The notes: a model not told the origin generated them from the letters alone. Shown: positions 45,119-54,013, counted from the first letter of the stretch. The stretch is DNA of 64,000 nucleotides from UBA10329 sp964500205 (GCA_964500205.1 CAZCNS010000002.1:62001-126000); one strand, 5' to 3'. A program made the numbers and translations.

Positions 45119-46369
45119 ATGAGAACCATCATCCTCACTACCACAGCTTTTCTGCTTACCGCCCTGTCCGCCTTCGCCCAGCCCGGACAATGGCAGCACT
45201 TTGACAAGGACAACAGCCCACTGCATTCGGATGCAGTGACCGCCATCGAGGTGAACGACCTCGGCATCTGGGTCGGGTCTGCACAGGGGCTGGTGCGCAT
45301 GGGCAGCGACATGCAGCCCGACTTCGGCCCACAGTCGGCCATGATGCCGCAGTCGCGGGTGAATGACATCCACACATCGGCCGATGGGGCCGTGTGGGTA
45401 GCCACCGACCGCGGGCTGGCCCGTTTTGCCGACCGCCAATGGCAGGTGTGGGACACGGACAACTCATCCATACCCACCGACCTGCTCCGGGCCGTGACCT
45501 CAGACGCGGACGGCAACATCTGGATAGGCACATGGGGCAGCGGCCTGCTGAGATTCCGTGAGAACGAATGGGAAGTGTTCAACACGATGAACTCAGACAT
45601 TCCCTCCAACGGGGTGAATGATGTGATGCTCGATGAACAAGGCCGCCTCTGGGTGGGCACGCATGCCGGTGGTGCCGCCCTGCTTGACGGTGGACAGTGG
45701 ACGGTGTACCATGCCGGCAACAGCGGCCTGCCCAGTGCCGATGTCCTGAGCATCGGGCAGTCGGAGGACGGGGCGCTGTGGTTCGGCACCTACCAGGGGC
45801 TGGCAAGACTGGGGACCCGCGATAAATCGGGTTGGGAGGTGTTCACCTCCATGTATTTCGACCACATGGTCGGCACCTTCCGCCAGATGGCCCTGGGCGA
45901 GGACGGACAGTTGTGGATCGCCACCGATGGGGGCCTTTTGCAGTGGAGCGATGGCATGTTCCGATTCCTGCACACCGCCAACAGCGAGATCGCATCGAAC
46001 AGCCTCTCCGCTGTGGCCGCGGATGCGCGTGGCAACATCCTCGTGGGCCACATGCAGCACGGGCTGGACGTGTACAACCCTGACGGGGTGGCCCTGCCGC
46101 TGGACCCCAAACCGCTCAGGGAGGCGATGACGCTGGAGGTCTATCCGAACCCGACCACCGACATCCTCAACGTCCGCATACCGGTGAAGGGCGATGCGAA
46201 CATGACCCTGACCGTGACCGACCTCACGGGCCGGACGGTGCTGGATATGCGCATGTCGGCAGGGGCCGAGGGGCATCGGGTGGATGTGAGCCGCCTGCCA
46301 CGGGGAACCTATCTGCTGACCATGCGGTCGGCCAACGGAGTCGCCTCCGCGCCCTTTGTCAAAGGGTGA
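45119..46369 (+). CDS. exported two-component-regulator-propeller protein with T9SS tail
   Basis: 416 aa from the ATG at 45119 (signal peptide MRTIILTTTAFLLTALSAFA). About seven propeller blades of the regulator type follow, each with a GxxWxGT-like strand: GIWVGSAQGLVRM, AVWVATDRGLARF, NIWIGTWGSGLLRF, RLWVGTHAGGAALL, ALWFGTYQGLARL, QLWIATDGGLLQW. The last 80 residues are a T9SS type-A tail (EVYPNPTTDILNVRIP; LPRGTYLLTMRS). No kinase follows the propeller, so it is a secreted sensor-like or binding propeller, not a hybrid histidine kinase. Confidence 0.87.
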   Translation: MRTIILTTTAFLLTALSAFAQPGQWQHFDKDNSPLHSDAVTAIEVNDLGIWVGSAQGLVRMGSDMQPDFGPQSAMMPQSRVNDIHTSADGAVWVATDRGLARFADRQWQVWDTDNSSIPTDLLRAVTSDADGNIWIGTWGSGLLRFRENEWEVFNTMNSDIPSNGVNDVMLDEQGRLWVGTHAGGAALLDGGQWTVYHAGNSGLPSADVLSIGQSEDGALWFGTYQGLARLGTRDKSGWEVFTSMYFDHMVGTFRQMALGEDGQLWIATDGGLLQWSDGMFRFLHTANSEIASNSLSAVAADARGNILVGHMQHGLDVYNPDGVALPLDPKPLREAMTLEVYPNPTTDILNVRIPVKGDANMTLTVTDLTGRTVLDMRMSAGAEGHRVDVSRLPRGTYLLTMRSANGVASAPFVKG

Positions 46370-46590
46370 ATACCGGATATATCGGGTGTGGGGTGCGATG
46401 CCCGCGCTGCCGAAAGGCGGTGCGGGTTTTTCCTTTCAGGATGACAGTGTACAGCTGTTGCTCAACAACCTGAATCGCGTGATGTGTCCTTGTGCAATGC
46501 GGGCTACCACTCCGCTACTGCGGAACCGGGGCTCCTATGCACCGCCCATCTAAAGAGCGGTGTGATGTCGGGGCGGAGGTTGAGGCCGCA

Positions 46591-46850
46591 CAGGTGTATA
46601 TAATCGTTTCTCAGATGTAGATGATTGTTCTTCAGATGAAGACAACTGTTCTTCAGATGTAGATAATCGTTATTCAGGTGTAGATAATCGTTTTTCAAAT
46701 GAAGACAATCGTTCTTCAGATGTAGATGATTGTTCTTCAGATGAAGACGATTGTTCTTTAGATGTAGATGATCGTTTTTCAGATGAAGATGATTGTTCTT
46801 CAGATGAAGATGATGGTTTTTCAGATGAAGACAATTGTTCTTCAGATGAA
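46591..46850. repeat. 21-bp minisatellite, 12 units plus a partial
   Basis: Twelve consecutive 21-bp units with the pattern CAGATGAAGACAATTGTTCTT (variants gtagat/gaagac, attg/atcg) run from 46591 to 46842, with a partial unit after. The period is a multiple of three, so each frame shows heptapeptide repeats: on the minus strand KNNHLHL in one frame and SSSSEEQ in another, with an open frame at 46504-46902. I do not think it is a gene, but the open repeat frame is noted. Confidence 0.8.
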
Positions 46851-46988
46851 TAGCAAGGCAGCTCATATTGGGGATTCTGGTGAAAATGCAGCGGACGTAC
46901 ACTCAGGAATTTGGGATGTATGGCATTTTTCACGTGATAAAAGTGAACAATCATAAATAGTGATGACTCATGCATGTGTTAAAATCAC

Positions 46989-47405
46989 TTGCATTTGCCT
47001 CACTCAATTATTTTTGTCCGAAATTGGTTAATAAGAAGCAAAGGAGCCAAGAAACGGATAACAAAGAAGGAAGCAGAGCAGCTACAGAAGACACGGCTGG
47101 GCTACCGCTCGCGTGTGAGAGGGGAGCTGGAGGGGATACAGGTGGGAGAGATACGCCTGATGACAAAAGAGGAATGGACACGGCCAACACAGCCGCCCAA
47201 TCATATGCTGCGACAGATAGAGAAGGGGCTTGGTCCCGCAGTCGTGGGATTTCGCTGCGCTTATCGGTTTGAAATGGTGGCGAGGACGCCCCCGAACAGA
47301 AGGTACGAGGGAAAGACCCTCGCGGCTAAGCGTGGTGGCCGATCTCCCGTCCCCCGTCCCTCGTCCCTATCATTGCGCCACAGATTCTCCATTGCCCATC
47401 GCGCA
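46989..47405 (+). other. open frame fused upstream of the HNH gene, possible gene remnant
   Basis: The HNH frame stays open for 139 codons before the likely start. The first part (KKEAEQLQKTRLGYRSRVRG, then GEIRLMTKEEWTRPTQPPNH) reads like a small real protein of unknown family. The part after 47290 does not and contains a low-complexity stretch (cccgtcccccgtccctcgtc). This is probably a remnant joined by chance, not part of the endonuclease. Confidence 0.4.
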
Positions 47406-48365
47406 TTGTCCATTGCCGATTACATAAAAGCATTTACCCGCCTGCGGAGGTCATCCACCAATGGGGGTGCGCCCCACAAGCCCATCCTGCTGCTGAGTGT
47501 GTTGCACTGGGCGCAGGAGGGCGGGTTGGAGGACGACCGCGTGCGCATCACCCCGGAGCTTGTGGCCCTGTTCCGCTCGTATTGGAATGCGCTGGTCACC
47601 ACGCAGCACGACTGCCTGATGTCGCTGCCGTTCTTCCACATGAAGACCGAGGGCTTCTGGCACCTCGAACCCCGCAGCGGGTTTGTGGACATGCTGAACA
47701 TGAACGCCTTCACCAAATCGCTGGTGAAGCTCGATGCCGCCATCGAATGCGCAAGGCTCGATGCCCCGCTGGCCGCACTGATGCGCGACCCGGCCCACAA
47801 CGCCCTGCTGCGCGAGGCCCTGCTTGCAAAGTACTTTCCCGATGCTCCGCGCAACCTGCCCACCACGGGCAGCAGCGGGCAGTATGAACTCTTCTCGACC
47901 CTCAGCGACAAGATCCTGCGCGAACCGCCCGCAGCCTACCGAGCGGAAATGGACGCACTGCTGGAGACGGACAGCGGGGACGAGGTCTTCCTGCGCGGCA
48001 GCATGTTCAAGCGCGAGGTGCCGAGGGTGTATGACCACAGCTGCGCCATCTCAGGCATGAGGATAAGCGCATTGGCCAACATCTCGATGGTGGAGGCTTG
48101 CCACATCGTCCCGTTCTCGCAGAGCCATGACGACACCATTGGCAACGGCATGGCCCTCACCCCTACCCTGCACACGGCCTTCGACCGCGGGCTGATCTCC
48201 ATCTCGGCAGACTACCGCGTGCTGGTGAGCGATGCCTTCCACGAGCAGCCGGGGGAGTATGGGATAAGGAAGTTTGAAGGGCGGGAGCTGCTTTTGCCCA
48301 ACGACCGCAGCTACTGGCCGGGACAGGGGAATCTGGAATGGCATAGGGGGAGGTGGGGGTTCTGA
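47406..48365 (+). CDS. HNH restriction-type endonuclease
   Basis: 319 aa if a TTG start at 47406 is used, giving LSIADYIKAF; relatives begin with such a YIKAF helix, and there is no ATG in frame between 47274 and this point. The N-domain (NGGAPHKPILLLSVLHWAQE; MSLPFFHMKTEGFWHLEPRS) is typical of HNH enzymes annotated as putative restriction endonucleases. The nuclease domain has CAISG, then His233 (EACHIVPF), Asn247 (TIGNGMAL) and His256 (TLHTAFDRG), the complete H-N-H triad. A methyltransferase operon follows after 192 bp on the same strand, so it may be the cutting partner. Unlike those genes it is GC-rich. Confidence 0.85.
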   Translation: MSIADYIKAFTRLRRSSTNGGAPHKPILLLSVLHWAQEGGLEDDRVRITPELVALFRSYWNALVTTQHDCLMSLPFFHMKTEGFWHLEPRSGFVDMLNMNAFTKSLVKLDAAIECARLDAPLAALMRDPAHNALLREALLAKYFPDAPRNLPTTGSSGQYELFSTLSDKILREPPAAYRAEMDALLETDSGDEVFLRGSMFKREVPRVYDHSCAISGMRISALANISMVEACHIVPFSQSHDDTIGNGMALTPTLHTAFDRGLISISADYRVLVSDAFHEQPGEYGIRKFEGRELLLPNDRSYWPGQGNLEWHRGRWGF

Positions 48366-48468
48366 GGGGGTCACTCAAACAATCTGCCCCGCATATCCTC
48401 CGGCCCTTTCAAGTAGCGGGGCGTGTAGGGTGGTGAGTATCGATGAAAGAATACCATGGTGTATTGGG

Positions 48469-48501
48469 TTGAGTTCTATTCATGCCCTTATTGTACTTTT
48501 A
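48469..48501 (+). promoter_or_regulatory. promoter of the methyltransferase-DGQHR operon
   Basis: TTG at 48469-48471, a 22-bp spacer and TACTTTTA at 48494-48501 fit the Bacteroidota TTG-N(about 20)-TAnnTTTG arrangement except for the final base. The methyltransferase ATG is 56 bp downstream. Confidence 0.45.
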
Positions 48502-48557
48502 GCACCCTGTACTCGGTTTGACCGAATCTATATCGCCCTAAAAACCAACCTTCCCTC

Positions 48558-49781
48558 ATGAGCGCACCCGTTGCCGATAGCGTTTCTTCAAGTCAGGCGC
48601 ATGTAGCTGCTAGGACCAAAGTGCCGCCCCACATTATCAAGTATATGGGGTCGAAGCGGGAACTGCTGGATTTTTTAACTGAGGCTATCGAGGAGATTCA
48701 CGAGGGCGAACCTATTTGTGATCTTTTTGCAGGGACAAGCGTAGTTGGCGGTTCATTAGGGCACCACACTCAAATTTTCTCGAACGATATACAGGAGTAC
48801 TCAGCAATACTCGCCAAGACCTATTTGAGCAATTATGACTGGACTGAGTACCCCAATCTACTGGAAGCTGTTGTTGAGAAAGCTCAGGCACATGTGAATA
48901 GCGTACATCACAGTTATCCTGATTTTGAATTTGAATATTCTGAGGATTTGGACCTTAATGAGTTCAACGCCATTGAACAACAACAGCAGGAACTGATATA
49001 CGTTGATTTTGAGGATGTTGAGCATCATTTATTCATCAAGAACTACTCAGGAACGTACTGGTCATTTGAACAGTGCCTGTGGATTGATGGATTGCGAATT
49101 GCGGCCAACCAGTATGCCGACACTCCTGTTTACAACGTGATTTTATCCAGTCTTATGTTCGCAATGGCCTACAATGCTCAGAGTACTGGCCATTATGCCC
49201 AGTATAGAGGTGCTTATGATGAGACATCTATGAAGGATATTTTAGGTCACAGAAACAAGGCGATTCTACCATATTTCAAGAGAAAAATGGTGGAGCTGAT
49301 TGCATTCACTGGTCCGAATCACTTGAAACATGTTTATACTTCCTTGGATTACAGGGAATGTTTGGATTTGATTCCTAATGGTACTCTTGTTTATGCCGAT
49401 CCTCCCTATGTGTTTGTTCACTACTCAAGATTTTACCATGCGCTGGAAACGCTCGTTCTTTATGACTATCCAGAGATAAAGTATAAAGGAAGATATAGAA
49501 CCGAGCGTCATCAATCCCCATTTTGCAAACGGACTGAAGTTAGATGGGCTTTTGAAAAGCTTTTTTCAAAAGTTGCTAGTAAAAAGTGTAAGCTCATTCT
49601 GAGCTACTGCAATACAGGTATGATTACATTGGAAGACATACTTGCCATAGCTCATAGGGAACTGAAAGGTGAGTATGAAATCACAACACGTGAGATTGAC
49701 TACCTGCACAGTACCATGGGAAGGATCAATGACAAATCCAGAGACGTGAAAGAATATTTGATAATTGCTACTCCGAGATAA
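48558..49781 (+). CDS. D12-class (Dam-like) DNA N6-adenine methyltransferase
   Basis: 407 aa. Order of motifs is that of the alpha/D12 class: KYMGSKRELLDFL (AdoMet-binding motif X region), D55-L-F-A-G-T60 (motif I), a long target-recognition region, then D281-P-P-Y284 (motif IV catalytic site) in TLVYADPPYVFVHYSRFYH. It would methylate adenine in a short DNA site. It is longer than Dam (about 280 aa), with an insertion around 110-170. AT-richer than the surrounding chromosome. Its stop touches the ATG of the DGQHR gene (TAA then ATG), indicating one transcript. In a defence setting it would mark self DNA. Confidence 0.9.
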   Translation: MSAPVADSVSSSQAHVAARTKVPPHIIKYMGSKRELLDFLTEAIEEIHEGEPICDLFAGTSVVGGSLGHHTQIFSNDIQEYSAILAKTYLSNYDWTEYPNLLEAVVEKAQAHVNSVHHSYPDFEFEYSEDLDLNEFNAIEQQQQELIYVDFEDVEHHLFIKNYSGTYWSFEQCLWIDGLRIAANQYADTPVYNVILSSLMFAMAYNAQSTGHYAQYRGAYDETSMKDILGHRNKAILPYFKRKMVELIAFTGPNHLKHVYTSLDYRECLDLIPNGTLVYADPPYVFVHYSRFYHALETLVLYDYPEIKYKGRYRTERHQSPFCKRTEVRWAFEKLFSKVASKKCKLILSYCNTGMITLEDILAIAHRELKGEYEITTREIDYLHSTMGRINDKSRDVKEYLIIATPR

Positions 49782-51977
49782 ATGTGTGCCGCTATCAACA
49801 TTACAAAACTGAAATCGTCCTGGACAAAGTATGATGCTGTCCAAGTGATTAACGTGGTTTCCAGTGAAGAGGAGATCAGAAAATACTTGGAAAAGGAGAA
49901 AGGTATTGACCCTCCGATTCTCAAAAATTTTCTGGGTGTAAACAGGTTAACTGATTCCATTCCTAGTTTTTGGATTGAACTTCAAAAGTATCCAGAACAG
50001 AAAAGACTCTTTTCCTTATTGGCAGCAGTTTTTACGCACCATGAGAACATAAAGAAATTTGCAGAAGCATCTTCGGGGGATATGAAGGGCGTGTTCAAAA
50101 TGGAGTCTCATGCCAAACAGAATACAAACCTCCGGAGTGCTCTTGTTGAAGGAGGAGCTGCTCCAACTAGTTCTAGGAGTAAAGAAGAGGTAGCGTACGA
50201 TTTTTCTCCACTGTTTAAATCGGGGGTAGGAAAGCTCTTTAGACAGCTGTTAGAACAACGACTACTGAAAATTGGGTGGGACGGAAAAGATTTCGAGGGA
50301 ATCAGTAAGAAGTTTGATTTCCACAAGGCGTTAAGTATATCGCATAGCCAGTTCATTGCTTGGACGAATGGTGAAAGTTTGTCTGAATCTCAATTGACCA
50401 TTAATCTAGAACTGCTTAAGTCCAAGTACAGCAGTTTCTCCGCGTTCAAAGTGAATCAATGGTTAAACAGCTGGGATGACATTCATTTCTCCCAAGATGA
50501 GCAACGAAGAAAACCGGCTCCTTTCTTTCTAATGTTCAAAATGGATGCAAGGCTTTTAAAGCGACTAAGTGATGTCCACAGGCGAAAAGCGGATGTTAGT
50601 AGATTTAATGATGCATCCGTTCAACGAACTCATAGTGAGAGCCGTTCTGATGAAATCCGTAATTACAGGGACTATGGATTTCCATTGTCAACCATTTCAA
50701 AGCCTCAAAGAGATTCAGAAACTCATAAGGATTTGAAAATGCCCGGCATTTTGGCTACTGCAATTATTGCAAATATTATGGCCCCAGCCACCGAACGAGG
50801 TAAAAAGACATTATCTGAATTTGATGCAATAACCGTTACTGAGCAAGATTCTGATTTTCCGAAAATCAGTATTGCTGATAGAGTTTTTGAATCCAATTGG
50901 AATCCAGAACTGAAGCCGATCGAGATAATTGATGGTCAGCATCGGCTTTGGGCTTTTGATGAAAGCGAGGAACTGAATGGGGAATATGAGCTACCGGTGA
51001 TTGCTTACTTTGACTTGGACCGTGCATGGCAAGCTTATCTCTTTTATACAATTAACATCAAGCCTGTTAAAATCAACACAAGTTTAGGGTATGATCTATA
51101 CCCGCTGCTCCGTACTCAGAAATGGCTGGAGAGTTCCAAGGAGGGGTTGATGTTCTATAGGGAAAACAGGGCTCAAGAACTTGTAGAGGCCCTATGGTCA
51201 TATAAGGAAAGCCCATGGATGAATCGGATAAAGATGTTAGGTGAAGGAGCAGGAAATGTCAGCCAAGCAGCCTTTATACGTGCTCTAACCAGTTCGTTCC
51301 TCAAAAAATCCACCGAGCAAACCCATTGGGGAATGGGAGGGTTATTTTCTGACGAATTGAAAAATGGGTCTAAAAATCAAGTATTGAACTGGAATCGTTC
51401 ACAGCAGGCTGGGTTTCTAATCTTGCTTTGGGATGTGATTCGTGTGGAACTTGATTCTTTTTTGGATGATGAGGATAGCCTTAAAGATGAACCAAAGTGG
51501 GCCAAGCAGATTAGGGAACTAGAACCGAACCACCCAAAAGACGAACATCCAGCGTTTCGATCAAAGCTTTCATTTTTATCGAGTGACCAAGGAGTACGTG
51601 GAATCTCTCTTTTTGCAAATGATTTCTTCTTTGTTTTAGCCAGACAAGCAGATTGGGACTTGAATGAACTTGTTTGGGATGACGACCTCGATGACAAGAC
51701 AATTAGACCAGAAAGCATTGATAAGGCCATAAATCTTTTTAAGAATAACCGATTGTACTCAGTGATGCAGTCCTTTGCCAAGGAAGCGGTTAAAGCTGAT
51801 TGGCGCACTCCATCTGCAATCGCTGATAGTGATACTGCTGTAAGGTTAATCCAATCCACATATAAAGGCAGTAGTGGATACAAGGAGGTCTGGCGATTGT
51901 TGATTGGTGTGTTTTTAGAATCCAGGGACAACTTGTTGAAACAGGTAACCTCTGAAATTGCTGAATTAGATAACTAA
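49782..51977 (+). CDS. DGQHR-domain protein (DndB-like domain)
   Basis: 731 aa. The diagnostic D384-G-Q-H-R388 lies in PIEIIDGQHRLWAFDESEE, followed by a ParB/sulfiredoxin-like continuation (LPVIAYFDLDRAWQAYLFYT; IKPVKINTSLGYDLYP). DGQHR proteins include DndB, the transcriptional regulator of phosphorothioation loci, and relatives in other defence loci; ATPase or nucleotide binding has been reported for the family. Here about 300 residues precede the domain without a recognised motif, and about 340 follow, helical and acidic. No dnd or ssp genes are nearby. Tightly packed between the methyltransferase (0 bp) and the 447-aa gene (2 bp). Confidence 0.8.
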   Translation: MCAAINITKLKSSWTKYDAVQVINVVSSEEEIRKYLEKEKGIDPPILKNFLGVNRLTDSIPSFWIELQKYPEQKRLFSLLAAVFTHHENIKKFAEASSGDMKGVFKMESHAKQNTNLRSALVEGGAAPTSSRSKEEVAYDFSPLFKSGVGKLFRQLLEQRLLKIGWDGKDFEGISKKFDFHKALSISHSQFIAWTNGESLSESQLTINLELLKSKYSSFSAFKVNQWLNSWDDIHFSQDEQRRKPAPFFLMFKMDARLLKRLSDVHRRKADVSRFNDASVQRTHSESRSDEIRNYRDYGFPLSTISKPQRDSETHKDLKMPGILATAIIANIMAPATERGKKTLSEFDAITVTEQDSDFPKISIADRVFESNWNPELKPIEIIDGQHRLWAFDESEELNGEYELPVIAYFDLDRAWQAYLFYTINIKPVKINTSLGYDLYPLLRTQKWLESSKEGLMFYRENRAQELVEALWSYKESPWMNRIKMLGEGAGNVSQAAFIRALTSSFLKKSTEQTHWGMGGLFSDELKNGSKNQVLNWNRSQQAGFLILLWDVIRVELDSFLDDEDSLKDEPKWAKQIRELEPNHPKDEHPAFRSKLSFLSSDQGVRGISLFANDFFFVLARQADWDLNELVWDDDLDDKTIRPESIDKAINLFKNNRLYSVMQSFAKEAVKADWRTPSAIADSDTAVRLIQSTYKGSSGYKEVWRLLIGVFLESRDNLLKQVTSEIAELDN

Positions 51978-51979
51978 AT

Positions 51980-53323
51980 ATGGCAATTCAAGGTTTTGTA
52001 GACGATGCGTCTAACACCCATGTTATTTTAGGGGCTACTAAAATAAAAAGCGACTATTTGACGAATGGTTACCTTTTGCCGCAAACTGATACTCTTGTAT
52101 CTAATGCAGTAGATGCCATCAAGAAACACTTTGACAACCAAGTACCGCTATCGTCATTAGAACTCAGCACTTATTTGGCAGCCTGCAGCTTATCCCACAC
52201 GATGGACGGTTGGGATTACTTGTCTCATTCGGTTGACAGCCTCCTGAAAGGTGATGTGGGAGTTGCAATTCATTTAGCCTATTACGCGGAACTTCGAGCC
52301 ACCCTTTCGTTTCTATCCTCAGAAGGCATAGGCGTTTTCAATCGTCAACATGTAAAACTCGATTCATCGGGATCATTCGATAAGTGCCCAGGAACACTGG
52401 GCACGCACGAAGCCGCTTGGGAGCTCATCGACAAGTGGGCTCGTTCATCGATAACTTCTGTTGACAATAGTGTAATGCAAGTTTTCTCAGTGAACGGGAA
52501 GACGTTTGAAGAGTGGATGGCCGCGTTTCCCTATCCGAGTCCCGCTTTAGGCCGTTCCGTTGTACGTAGCTGGCTACGCGAATGGAACTTTGACCTACAT
52601 AGATTTAAAACGGATAGGAATATGAGAAATGAGGTGAGTTATCGACCTCAACGAATAAAGACCAATCAGCATCTAAGAACACTTAACGATTTAGTAAATA
52701 GTTTGGCGAGTTTTTGGGATGTTTTAGAACCAAATGATTCAGACCCATTTCAACTTCTCGATAAGTATCTGCTACGCACGATACTTCAAAAAACTTATGC
52801 TAATCTATCCTCAACAATCAAATTTCAAAACTCTTTCAAAAGCCTGATTGAATCCACACTAGAGAACTTGGGTCTCAATCAAAGTCCGTCTTTTGTGGAT
52901 TTCTTAACTGATGCGGCTTCACAACATCTACTGTTTAGTGAATCTCAGAAACCGGTGATTGACCCCGCAACATTGATTTATAATCCACTATCGGTAATTG
53001 CTAGAGCAACGCTAATGTTAAGGCTTTCAACGGGTATGTCGTCAATGGTATTTCGAAGTGCCGGAGTGTCCAAGAATGATTTAAGTGTTGTTTGGGATCC
53101 TTATGGTATTGAACGCGGGTTCTGGACGAGCGAGGAACCGCCTCAAACTTTTGTGATTCTGTGGGAAGATATCAAGGAGCATGTATCCGACCTGTCTGAG
53201 TGGGCGAATGGTAAGAGTCCAAACCTATCCCTCCTCAACATATATCACGATACTGCAATGCCCCAATCCTTCAGTTACTTCAAGCAATTCAACCGTGCAG
53301 GTTTATGGGGGATGAGCATGTAG
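51980..53323 (+). CDS. 447-aa protein of unknown family, third gene of the operon
   Basis: Not recognised. It starts 2 bp after the DGQHR stop and ends just before a terminator hairpin. No signal peptide or membrane segment. Mainly helical; conserved-looking patches are LAACSLSHTMDGWDYLSHSV, VAIHLAYYAELRATLSFLSS followed by EGIGVFN, and RNMRNEVSYRPQRI. The last resembles the R-N-x-x-x-H of HEPN RNases, but with Tyr where His is expected. The C-terminal part has WDPYGIERGFWTSEEPP. As the only member without a DNA-modification or regulatory domain, it is a candidate effector or accessory recognition subunit. Confidence 0.7.
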   Translation: MAIQGFVDDASNTHVILGATKIKSDYLTNGYLLPQTDTLVSNAVDAIKKHFDNQVPLSSLELSTYLAACSLSHTMDGWDYLSHSVDSLLKGDVGVAIHLAYYAELRATLSFLSSEGIGVFNRQHVKLDSSGSFDKCPGTLGTHEAAWELIDKWARSSITSVDNSVMQVFSVNGKTFEEWMAAFPYPSPALGRSVVRSWLREWNFDLHRFKTDRNMRNEVSYRPQRIKTNQHLRTLNDLVNSLASFWDVLEPNDSDPFQLLDKYLLRTILQKTYANLSSTIKFQNSFKSLIESTLENLGLNQSPSFVDFLTDAASQHLLFSESQKPVIDPATLIYNPLSVIARATLMLRLSTGMSSMVFRSAGVSKNDLSVVWDPYGIERGFWTSEEPPQTFVILWEDIKEHVSDLSEWANGKSPNLSLLNIYHDTAMPQSFSYFKQFNRAGLWGMSM

Positions 53324-53339
53324 GTAGCAAATACCCGCC

Positions 53340-53363
53340 CGAGCGAGGGTCTTCCCTCGTTCG
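53340..53363 (+). terminator. terminator at the end of the operon
   Basis: CGAGCGAGGG-TCTT-CCCTCGTTCG, a 10-bp stem with one G-T pair, lies 17 bp after the stop of the 447-aa gene. It is followed by a short mixed tract, not a clean T-run. The 270 bp to 53634 hold no gene; an inverted pair GCCTGTCCTGAGCT near 53380 and AGCTCAGGACAGGC near 53476 is the only structure. Confidence 0.5.
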
Positions 53364-53634
53364 CGCTATTGGTGAGCTGCCTGTCCTGAGCTTGACAATG
53401 GATCTGCTCATATGAACCCCATGCCCAAACCTGAAAGAATCCAACGTCTCGTTCCTCGACACCATACTTCGTTACAGCTCAGGACAGGCACTTTGAAAAG
53501 GGTGAAGGGCGCAGGGGCAACCCCAATGGGGCGCAATCTACTTGCGGGGGTGCAGCCCTCCGCAGAAGGTGCAGCCACTCGAATGCCTTCTTGGTCAAAG
53601 CATCTGCATCCCACGCACGTTACCTTTACTGCCT

Positions 53635-53826
53635 ATGAAGACGCTCCATTTCGGCACCAAGGAAGAGCACAACCATAGGCGCGAAGAGGCATTCCTTGCC
53701 CTCACGCCCAGCGAACGGGTATCCCTGTTCATCAAGATGGTGGCGCAGGTGCATCTGCTTCCGTCCAGAGCCGCCAAGGAGGATAAGGGGAATTATGTGA
53801 TCGCCCGGCCCACGGATGGAATTTGA
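53635..53826 (+). CDS. 63-aa protein encoded before a nucleotidyltransferase (toxin-antitoxin-like)
   Basis: Starts MKTLHFGTKEEHNHRREEAF and continues FLALTPSERVSLFIKMVAQV. The TPSERVSLFIKMV helix and the ending DKGNYVIARP are the pattern of short proteins found just before small nucleotidyltransferase genes in Bacteroidota. Its stop overlaps the next start by 11 bp, the normal coupled arrangement. The partner is truncated, so the pair is probably dead. Confidence 0.55.
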   Translation: MKTLHFGTKEEHNHRREEAFLALTPSERVSLFIKMVAQVHLLPSRAAKEDKGNYVIARPTDGI

Positions 53827-54013
53827 ATCTGATGTGATACGGTTTGTAGAACTCGCCTCGGCCCATGAGGTGCAGATGCTCATGGTAGGTGGCGGGGCGG
53901 TCAATTTCCATGGCTATCAGCGCCATTCGGCCGATGTGGATTTCTGGGTCCATACCACCGATGAGAATCTGGACAGGTTGGAACGGGTGTTGGCAGAGAG
54001 GGCGCTTCGCTGA
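53816..54013 (+). pseudogene. truncated nucleotidyltransferase (MNT/AbiEii-like)
   Basis: Only 65 aa, where relatives have about 150-200. The visible part holds the N-terminal catalytic region: MLMVGGGAVNFHGY (glycine loop) and S-A-D40-V-D42-F metal-binding acids, then WVHTTDENLDRLERVL, after which the frame stops. I find no continuation in another frame downstream, so the rest appears deleted. Directly after it a low-complexity tract (ctcgtccctcg) and the promoter of the next module follow. Confidence 0.6.

Noticed and set aside
46591..46850. Possible CRISPR array
   Set aside because: The 21-bp units are contiguous with no spacers, and no cas genes are present.
46504..46902. Minus-strand 132-codon frame through the 21-bp repeats
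   Set aside because: Its content is only the repeat translated (KNNHLHL); there is no signal, promoter box or family.
48387..48424. GCCCCGC...GCGGGGC inverted repeat before the methyltransferase
   Set aside because: The 24-base loop and lack of a T-run make a terminator or operator assignment unsupported.
53412..53678. 88-codon plus-strand frame before the 63-aa gene
   Set aside because: Overlaps the supported 63-aa gene in another frame and reads as translated intergenic repeat.
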